From Symsagittifera roscoffensis (lineage: Eukaryota; Xenacoelomorpha; Acoela; Convolutidae), in assembly GCF_963678635.1 (NCBI RefSeq), contig NC_087068.1:29328318-29392317 (forward strand): a stretch of DNA of 64,000 bases, given 5' to 3'. The notes below the pieces were generated by a model that saw only the letters and a list, made by a program, of their open reading frames with translations, had not been told where the DNA came from and made no database searches. This document shows, piece by piece, positions 56,862 to 64,000 of this stretch. Both the position numbers and the translations under genes were made by a program. The first letter of the stretch is position 1. Each line of letters starts with the position of its first letter.

Positions 56862-57254
56862 ATGATTTCTGAGTTTCTTTTTCAAATTTTATTTGAACTA
56901 GAACTGTAGAACTCATTTTTGTAAAAAGTGAAACAAACACAATCTAATTAAGTCTAGCTCGAAAATGATTTTCAGCTTGTAAGCTATGAAAAACTAGAAA
57001 TATGCCTTGTTTGTCACAAAATGACGAAAAAATTACTGGAAAGTTGTTTTGAACTCGCCGAGTCAAAAGAGAAATGAGCTTTTAATCCAAAAACCACGGG
57101 TTCGAGTCCGTTGTGAGTGAATATTTTAAAATAAGTTTTTTAATTTTTGTTCGAAAGTTTTTTTTGTAAAAACTGAAAAAAAAACACAATCCTAATAAGT
57201 CTAGCTCAAAAGCGTTTTTGAGTTTAAAATCTTTAAGCTCAGGATTTGAATAGA

Positions 57255-57328
57255 GCCTTGCTAGCTCAGTCGGTAGAGCTTTGGACTTTTAATCCAACGG
57301 TCTAGGGTTCGAGTCCCTTTGTGGGGCG
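57255..57328 (+). tRNA. tRNA-Lys(UUU)-like, 74 nt
   Basis: Copy of 52058 at +5197, with normal C17 but the same extra T and cggtctaggg. Confidence 0.5.
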
Positions 57329-57985
57329 ATGAATGCAGAATTTCTTTTTCAAATTTTATTTGAACTAGAACTGTAGAATAAGTTTTTGTAAAAAGTGAAA
57401 CAAACACAATCCAATTAAGTCTAGCTCGAAAACAATTTTCAGCTTGGAAGCTATGAAAAACCAGTAATTTGCCTTGTTTGTCACAAAAAAAACAAATATT
57501 TATTAGGAAGTTGTTTTGAGCTTGCCTAGTCATAGAGAGTTAGGCTATTAATCCAACAATCAAGGATTCGAGGCCGTTGTGGGTGAAGATTTCACAATTG
57601 CTTCTTCCATTTTTATTTGAATTTGAACTAGAATTTTAGAGTTGTGTTTTGTAAAAAAGGAAACAAACACAATCCAACTAAGTCTAGCTCGAAAGCGTTT
57701 TTGAGCTTGGAAGCTATGAAAAACCAGAAATTTGCCTTGTTTGTCACAAAAAAAAAATAATAATTTCTGGGAAGTTGTTTTGAGCTTGCCGAGTCATTAG
57801 ATAGTTGGGCTTTTAATCCAACAATCAAGGATCCGAGTCCGTTGTAAGTGAATATTTTAAAATAAGTTTTTAATTTTTGTTCGAAATTTTTTTTTTTGTA
57901 AAAACTGAAAAAAAACACAATCTTAATAAGTCTAGCTCGAAAGCGTTTTTGAGTTTAAAATCTATAAGCTCAGGAATTGAAGAGA

Positions 57986-58058
57986 GCCTTGCTAGTTTAG
58001 TCGGTAGAGCGTTGGACTTTTAATCCAACGGTCAAGGGTGCGAGTCCCTTGTGGGGCG
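57986..58058 (+). tRNA. tRNA-Lys(UUU)-like, weakened boxes
   Basis: A box tagtttagtcgg (C11T, C13T) and B box ggtgcgagtcc (T55G). Other arms exact apart from C4T. Confidence 0.52.
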
Positions 58059-58403
58059 ATGATTGTAGAATTTCTTTTTCAAATTTTATTTGAACTAGAA
58101 CTGTAGAATAAGTTTTTGTAAAAAGTGAAACAAACACAATTCAATTAAGTCTAGCTCGAAAACGATTTTCAGCTTCGAAGCTATGAAAAAAACCAGAAGT
58201 TTGCCTTGTTTGTCACAAAAAAAAATAAAATAAATACTGGGAAGTTGTTTTGAGCTTGTGGGTAAAGATTTTGAACTAAATTTTTTAGTTTTTGTTCGAA
58301 ATTTAATTTTTTGTAAAAATTAAAAAAAACACACACACTCTAAATAAGTCTAGCTCGAAATCGTTCTTGAGTTTAAAAACTATAAACTCGGGAACGAAGT
58401 AGA

Positions 58404-58476
58404 GCCTTGCTAGCGCAGTCGGTAGAGCGTTGCGAATTCAATCCAACGATCAAGGGTTTGAATCACTTGTGGGGAG
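58404..58476 (+). tRNA. tRNA-like with anticodon TTC (Glu-type)
   Basis: Same as 53885. Confidence 0.42.
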
Positions 58477-58873
58477 ATGATTTGAGAGTTTTTTTTCAAA
58501 TTTTATTTGAATTAGAACTGTAGAATTCATTTTTGTTAAAAGTGAAACAAACACAATCTAATTAAGTCTAGCTCGAAAATGATTTTCAGCTTGTAAGCTA
58601 TGAAAAACTAGAAATATGCCTTGTTTGTCACAAAATGACGAAAAAACTACTGGAAAGTTGTTTTGAACTCGCCGAATCAGTAGAGAGTTGAGCTTTTAAT
58701 ACAACAATCAAGGGTTCGAGTCCGTTGTGGGTGAAGATTTTAAAATACTTTTGTGATTTTTTGTTCGAATTTTTATTTGTTCTTGTAAAGTTTGAAAAAA
58801 CAACTAAATCCAAATCAGTCTAGCTCGAAAGCGTCTTTGAGTTTAGAAGCTATAAACTCGGGTTTTCAGTGGA

Positions 58874-58946
58874 GCCCTGTGAGCTCAGCCGGTAGAGCGT
58901 TGGTTTTATAATCCAACTGGCAAAGGTACGAGGCCCTTTTGGGGCG
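58874..58946 (+). tRNA. tRNA-like with anticodon TAT (Ile-type)
   Basis: As 54355, with C7T (gccctgt). Confidence 0.46.
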
Positions 58947-59139
58947 AAGGTTGCAGAATTGCTTCTTCTGTTTTTATCTGAACTAGATTTTTAGACTTGT
59001 TTTTTGTAAAAAGCGAAACAAACACAATCTAACTAAGTCTAGCTCGAAAGCGATTTTCAGCTTGGAAGCTATGAAAAACCAGAAGTTTGCCTTGTTTGTC
59101 ACAAAAAAAAATAAAATAAATACTGGGAAGTTGTTTTGA

Positions 59140-60160
59140 GCTTGCCGAGTCAGTAGAGAGTTGGGCTTTTAATCCAACAATCAAGAGTTCGAGTCCGTTG
59201 TGGGTGAAAATTTCAGTATTACTTTTTCCATTTTTATTTCAACTAGAATTTTAGACATGTGTTTTGTAAAATGGGAAACAGACACAATCTAAATAAGTCT
59301 AGTTCGAAAGCGATTTTGAGCTTGGAAGCTATGAAAAACCAGAAATTTGCTTTGTTTGTCACAAAAAAAATTCTGGAAAGTTGTTTTGAACTCGCCGAGT
59401 CAGTAGAGAGTTGGGCTTTTAATCCAACAGTCAAGGGTTCGAGTCCGTTGTGGGTGAAGATTTCAGAATTGCTTCTTCCATTTTCATTTGATTTAGAATT
59501 TTAGAATTGGGTTTTGTAAAAAGCGAAACAAACACAATCTAACTAAGTCTAGCTCGAAAGCGATTTTCAGCTTGGAAGCTATGAAAAACCAGAAGTTTGC
59601 CTTGTTTGTCACAAAAAAAAATAAAATAAATACTGGGAAGTTGTTTTGAGCTTGCCGAGTCAGTAGAGAGTTGGGCTTTTAATCCAACAATCAAGAGTTC
59701 GAGTCCGTTGTGGGTGAAAATTTCAGTATTACTTTTTCCATTTTTATTTGAACTAGAATTTTAGACATGTGTTTTGTAAAATGGGAAACAGACACAATCT
59801 AAATAAGTCTAGTTCGAAAGCGATTTTGAGCTTGGAAGCTATGAAAAACCAGAAATTTGCTTTGTTTGTCACAAAAAAAATTCTGGAAAGTTGTTTTGAA
59901 CTCGCCGAGTCAGTAGAGAGTTGGGCTTTTAATCCAACAATCAAGGGTTCGAGTCCGTTGTGAGTGAAGATTATAAAATAAGTTTTTTAATTTTTGTTCG
60001 AAAGTTTTTTTTGTAAGAACTGAAAAAAAACACAATCCTAATAAGCCTAAAAAACACAATCCTAATTTTTTCAGATTTTCTTTGAACTAGAACGGTAGAA
60101 TTAATTTTTGCAAAAAAGTGAAACAAACACAACCCAATTAAGTCTAGCTCGAAAACGATT
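59140..60160 (+). repeat. 510 bp tandem duplication
   Basis: About 59.14-59.65 kb and 59.65-60.16 kb each hold two B copies and the spacer with tttagacatgtgttttgtaa. No A copy is present from 58947 to 60471, a stretch made of B copies and spacer only. Confidence 0.8.
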
Positions 60161-60471
60161 TTCAGCTTGGAAGCTATGAAAAACCATTAATTTGCAAAAC
60201 CATTAATATGAAAAACCATTTTAAAAAAAAACAAATAAATACTAGGAAGTTGTTTTGAGCTTGCCGAGTCAGTAGATAGTTGGGCTTTTAATCCAACAGT
60301 TAAGGGTTCGAGTCCGTTGTGGGTGAAGATTTCAGAATTGCTTCTTCCATTTTCATTTGATTTAGAATTTTAGAATTGGGTTTTGTAAAAAGGGAAACAA
60401 ACTCAATCTAATTAAGTCTAGCTCGAAAGCGATTTTGAGTTTAAAACCTATAAGCTCAGGAATTGAACAGA

Positions 60472-60537
60472 GCATTGCTAGCTTAATCGGTAGAGCGTTG
60501 GACTTTTAATCCAACGGTTCGAGTCCCTTGTGGGGCG
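60472..60537 (+). pseudogene. tRNA-Lys-like pseudogene, T-stem 5' strand deleted
   Basis: 66 nt, fourth copy of this deletion form. Confidence 0.68.
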
Positions 60538-60909
60538 ATGATTGCAGATTTTTTTTTTTCAAATTTTTTTTGAACTAGAACTGTAGAATTAATTTTGTAA
60601 AAAGTGAAACAGACACAATCCAATTAAGTCTAGCTCGAAAACGATTTTCAGCTTGGAAGTTATGAAAAACTTCCCAGCTGATTTGAGTTTGTTGTTTTGA
60701 GCTTGCCGAGTCAATAGAGAGTTTTGAGCTTGCCAATTCAGTAGAGAGTTGGGCATTTAATCCAACAATCAAGGGTTCGAATCCATTGTGGCTGAAGATT
60801 TCAAATTATGTTTTTTAGTTTTTGTTCGGCATTTTATTTTTTGTAAAAACTGAAAAAAAAACAATTGAACAATTGAGTTGAAAAGCTAGAAACTCGGGAA
60901 TGAAGTAGA

Positions 60910-60982
60910 GCCCTGCTAGTTCAGTCGGTAGAGAGTTGGACTTTTAATTCAACAGTCAAGGTTTCGAGTCACTTGTGGGGAG
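60910..60982 (+). tRNA. tRNA-Lys(UUU)-like, C11T/C25A/G53T
   Basis: As 49366. The upstream box is deleted here (caattgaacaattgagttg). Confidence 0.43.
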
Positions 60983-61899
60983 ATGATTTCTGAGTTTCTT
61001 TTTCAAATTTTATTTGAACTAGAACTGTAGAACTCATTTTTGTAAAAAGTGAAACAATACAATCTAATTAAGTCTAGCTCGAAACTGATTTTCAGCTTGT
61101 AAGCTATGAAAAACTAGAAATATGCCTTGTTTGTCACAAAATGACGAAAAAACTACCGGAAAGTTGTTTTGAACTCGCCGAATCAGTAGAAAGTTGAGCT
61201 TTTAATGCAACAATCAAGGGTTCGAGTCCGTTGTGGGGAGATGATTTCGGAGTTTCTTTTTCGAATTTTATTTGAACTAGAACTGTAGAACTCATTTTTG
61301 TATAAAGTGAAACAAGCACAATCCAATTAAGTCTAGCTCGAAAACGATTTTCAGCTTGGAAGCTATGAAAAACCAGTAATTGCCTTGTTTGTCACAAAAA
61401 AAAACAAATAAATATTAGGAAGTTGTTTTGAGCTTGCCTAGTCATAGAGAGTTAGGCTATTAATCCAACAATCAAGGATTCGAGGCCGTTGTGGGTGAAG
61501 ATTTCACAATTGCTTCTTCCATTTTTATTTGAATTTGAACTAGACTCTTAGAGTTGTGTTTTGTAAAAAGGGAAACAAACACAATCTAACTAAGTCTAGC
61601 TCGAAAGCGTTTTTGAGCTTGGAAGCTATGAAAAACCAGAAATTTGCCTTGTTTGTCACAAAAAAAATAATAATAATTTCTGGGAAGTTGTTTTAAGCTT
61701 GCCGAGTCAGTAGATAGTTGGGCTTTTAATCCAACAATCAAGGATCCGAGTCCGTTGTGAGTGAATATTTTAAAATAAATTTTTTAATTTTTGTTCGAAA
61801 GTTTTTTTTTTGTAAAAACTGAAAAAAAACACAATCTTAATAAGTCTAGCTCGAAAGCTTTTTTGAGTTTAAAATCTATAAGCTCAGGGATTGAACAGA

Positions 61900-61972
61900 G
61901 CCTTGCTAGCTCAGTCGGTAGAGCGTTGGACTTTTAATCCAACGGTCAAGGGTTCGAGTCCCTTGTGGGGCG
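61900..61972 (+). tRNA. tRNA-Lys(UUU), C4T
   Basis: Only C4T differs from consensus (U4-G69 wobble). Anticodon TTT, U33, A37, A and B boxes and acceptor all sound. It is the best-preserved copy in the right-hand 15 kb. Confidence 0.88.
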
Positions 61973-62319
61973 ATGATTGCAGAATTTCTTTTTCAAATTT
62001 TATTTGAAATAGAACTGTAGAATAAGTTTTTGTAAAAAGTGAAACAAACACAATTCAATTAAGTCTAGCTCGAAAACGATTTTCAGCTTGGAAGCTATGA
62101 AAAACCAGAAGTTTGCCTTGTTTGTCCCAAAAAAAAATAAAATAAATACTGGGAAGTTGTTTTGAGCTTGTGGGTAAAGATTTTGAACTAAATTTTTTTA
62201 GTTTTTGTTCGAAATTTCATTTTTTGTAAAAATTAAAAAAAAACACACACACACTCTAAATAAGTCTAGCTCGAAATCGTTTTTGAGTTTAAAAACTATA
62301 AACTCGGGAACGAAGTAGA

Positions 62320-62392
62320 GCCTTGCTAGCGCAGTCGGTAGAGCGTTGGGAATTCAATCCAACGGTCAAGGGTTCGAATCACTTGTGGGGAG
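62320..62392 (+). tRNA. tRNA-like with anticodon TTC (Glu-type), least decayed copy
   Basis: Anticodon arm ttgggaattcaatccaa pairs throughout (31:39 as G-U), TTC at 62353-62355. A33 replaces U33. B box ggttcgaatcc-like with cact in the T stem. Pair 1:72 is G:A. It may be the ancestor of the more decayed TTC copies. Confidence 0.47.
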
Positions 62393-62783
62393 ATGATTTG
62401 AGTTTTTTTTCAAATTTTATTTGAATTAGAACTGTAGAATTCATTTTTGTTAAAAGTGAAACAAACACAATCTAATAAAGTCTAGCTCGAAAACGATTTT
62501 CAGCTTGGAAGCTATGAAAAACCAGAAATTTGCCTTAATTGTCACAAAAAATACAAATTAAATACTAGGAAGTTGTTTTGAGCTTGCCAATTCAGTAGAG
62601 AGTTGGGCATTTAATCCAACAATCAAGGGTTCGAATCCGTTGTGGCTGAAGATTTCAAATTATGTTTTTTAGTTTTTGTTCGGCATTTTATTTTCTGTAA
62701 AAACTGAAAAAAAAACAATCTAAATAAGTGTAGCTCGAAAGCGTTTTTGAGTTGAAAAGCTAGAAACTCGGGAATGAAGTAGA

Positions 62784-62856
62784 GCCCTGCTAGTTCAGTC
62801 GGTAGAGAGTTGGACTTTTAATTCAACAGTCAAGGTTTCGAGTCACTTGTGAGGAG
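62784..62856 (+). tRNA. tRNA-Lys(UUU)-like, C11T/C25A/G53T
   Basis: As 49366, with a further acceptor change (gtgagga). Confidence 0.42.
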
Positions 62857-63254
62857 ATGATTTCTGAGTTTCTTTTTCAAATTTTGTTTGAACTAGAACT
62901 GTAGAACTCATTTTTGGAAAAAGTGAAACAAACACAATCTAATTAAGTCTAGCTCGAAAATGATTTTCAGCTTGTAAGCTATGAAAAACTAGAAATATGC
63001 CTTGTTTGTCACAAAATGACGAAAAAACTACTGGAAAGTTGTTTTGAACTCGCCGAATCAGTAGAGAGTTGAGCTTTTAATGCAACAATCAAGGGTTCGA
63101 GTCCGTTGTGGGTGAAGATTTTAAAATACTTTTGTGATTTTTTGTTCGAATTTTTATTTGTTCTTGTAAAGTTTGAAAAAACAACTAAATCCAAATCAGT
63201 CTAGCTCGAAAGCGTCTTTGAGTTTAGAAGCTATAAACTCGGGTTTTCAGTGGA

Positions 63255-63327
63255 GCCCTGCGAGCTCAGCCGGTAGAGCGTTGGTTTTATAATCCAACTG
63301 GCAAAGGTACGAGGCCCTTTTGGGGCG
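63255..63327 (+). tRNA. tRNA-like with anticodon TAT (Ile-type)
   Basis: Fourth copy, as 54355. Confidence 0.48.
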
Positions 63328-64000
63328 AAGGTTGCAGAATTGCTTCTTCTGTTTTTATCTGAACTAGATTTTTAGACTTGTTTTTTGTAAAAAGCGAAAC
63401 AAACACAATCTAACTAAGTCTAGCTCGAAAGCGATTTTCAGCTTGGAAGCTATGAAAAACTAGAAATTTGCCTTGTTTGTCACAAGAAAAAACTAAATAA
63501 ATACTGGGAAGTTGTTTTGAGCTTGCCGAGTCAGCAGAGAGTTGGGCTTTTAATCCAACAATCAAGGGTTCGAGTCCGTTGATGGTAAAGTTTCTGAACT
63601 AAATTTTTTAGTTTTTGTTCGAAATTTCATTTTTTGTAAAAGTTAAAAAAAAACACACACACTCTCTAAATAAGTCTAGCTCGAAATCGTTTTTGAGTTC
63701 AATAGCTCAGTCTGTAGAGTGTTGTAATATTCAAGCGTTTGTGTTCCTTGTGGGGTGAAATCTTCTGATTAAATTCGTCATTTTTGTCGAACCTTAATTG
63801 TTTCTGATCAAAAGTGAAACAAAATAAATCTAAATAAGTCTAAATAAGCTTGGAAGCGTTTCTGATTTTCGAAGCTTTGAAAAACCAAAAATTGTTTGTC
63901 ACAAGGAAGACAAATAGACAGATGGAAATTTGTTTTAAACTCGCTGAGTCGGCAGAGAGTTGGGCTTTGAATACAACGGTCAAGCGTGAAACAAACACAA
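63328..64000 (+). repeat. Array block X, most diverged right end
   Basis: One B copy near 63524-63586 is followed by spacer, a tRNA remnant around 63700-63757 and a diverged B-like block near 63940-63990 (gagttgggctttgaatacaa). Spacer strings differ from the array consensus more than elsewhere, for example tttttgtcgaaccttaattg and gtcacaaggaagacaaatag. No other feature is seen. Confidence 0.6.
63702..63757 (+). pseudogene. Highly diverged tRNA remnant
   Basis: aatagctcagtctgtagagt keeps an A box and D arm. The anticodon arm is collapsed (gttgtaatattcaagc) and the T arm is gtttgtgttccttg. The acceptor 5' strand is missing. It is the most decayed block of the window. Confidence 0.6.

Larger units (their letters stand above)
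50290..57940 (+). repeat. Segmental duplication, offset about 5197 bp
   Basis: About 50.3-52.7 kb recurs at 55.5-57.9 kb with the same order of B copies, spacer fusion, 66-nt pseudogene, and A copies 51592/56789 and 52058/57255. The 671 and 888 bp duplications lie between the two copies. Confidence 0.8.
52058..63327 (+). repeat. Array block IX, long mosaic duplications with anticodon variants
   Basis: Segments of block VIII return at about +5196 (51135 to 56331, 51592 to 56789) and again near 60.5-61.0 kb. Unique to this block are A-type copies with anticodon-position TTC (53885, 54773, 58404, 62320) and TAT (54355, 55243, 58874, 63255), always in that order and about 470 bp apart where both occur. 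At 62.3-63.3 kb another A copy (62784) intervenes. Confidence 0.82.
1..64000 (+). repeat. Tandem tRNA-Lys(UUU)-derived satellite array
   Basis: Every few hundred bases the window repeats the same theme: a tRNA-Lys(UUU) or a tRNA-derived block, then a spacer with recurring strings such as tttgaactagaactgtaga, gtgaaacaaacacaatc, agtctagctcgaaagcg and cagaaatttgccttg. All copies lie on the + strand. Monomers are about 205-230 bp and are grouped into higher-order repeats of about 0.46 to 5 kb. No stretch over 300 bp lies outside this pattern. The layout fits growth by unequal exchange and segmental duplication of a Pol III gene cluster, rather than dispersed retroposition. Confidence 0.95.

Noticed and set aside
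1-64000. tRNA-derived SINE insertions
   Set aside because: No target-site duplications, poly-A-tailed element ends or random orientation. The copies are tandem, in register and in one direction.
1-64000. CRISPR-like array
   Set aside because: The repeats are whole tRNA blocks with related, not unique, spacers. There are no cas genes and the sequence is eukaryotic in character.
1-64000. Organellar or bacterial tRNA cluster
   Set aside because: Single isoacceptor, no encoded CCA, eukaryotic internal promoter fit, Pol III-like T-runs and satellite organisation.

Overview
The whole 64 kb window is one head-to-tail array, all on the + strand, of a repeat built around a tRNA-Lys(UUU) gene. I see no protein-coding gene. 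The AT-rich sequence with frequent A- and T-runs, the internal A box and B box of RNA polymerase III genes, the short T-run about 17 bases past each tRNA and the satellite-like organisation all point to a eukaryotic nuclear genome. An animal is plausible, but the species cannot be told from the sequence.

Each monomer is about 205-230 bp: one tRNA or tRNA-derived block plus an AT-rich spacer that carries a conserved upstream box. There are four block classes. A copies (97 listed, mostly 73 nt) keep the full-length tRNA layout, and five match the array consensus exactly. B and C copies (about 69 nt) have lost the D-stem 5' strand, which contains the A-box core, but keep the anticodon arm and usually an exact B box. 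D copies are stubs left by deletion of most of the tRNA. These classes form higher-order repeats (HORs) that change along the window.

Layout: 1-5.9 kb, HOR of about 1.37 kb (six monomers). 5.9-10.5 kb, a transitional region with a repeat of about 2.04 kb and the first D stubs. 10.5-20.4 kb, twelve units of about 0.83 kb in the order A-B-D-C; here the A copies share a damaged B box (C56 to T). 20.4-32.4 kb, the same 0.83 kb architecture with a good B box; it includes four of the five exact-consensus tRNAs and a sub-family with G at position 33. 32.4-37.8 kb, units of about 1.36 and 1.29 kb rich in B copies. 37.8-47.4 kb, A+B dimers of about 0.46 kb with larger duplications. 47.4-63.3 kb, long duplications (about 2.2, 5.2, 0.89, 0.67 and 0.51 kb) with anticodon variants. 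63.3-64 kb, the most diverged part, possibly approaching an array edge.

The best-preserved A copies could be transcribed by Pol III into tRNA-Lys. Most other blocks look like decayed copies. Because the B box is the best-kept part of the B and C copies, the array could also act as a dense field of TFIIIC binding sites; this is inference. In the entries, tRNA positions use standard numbering, which for the 73-nt copies equals the count from the first base.
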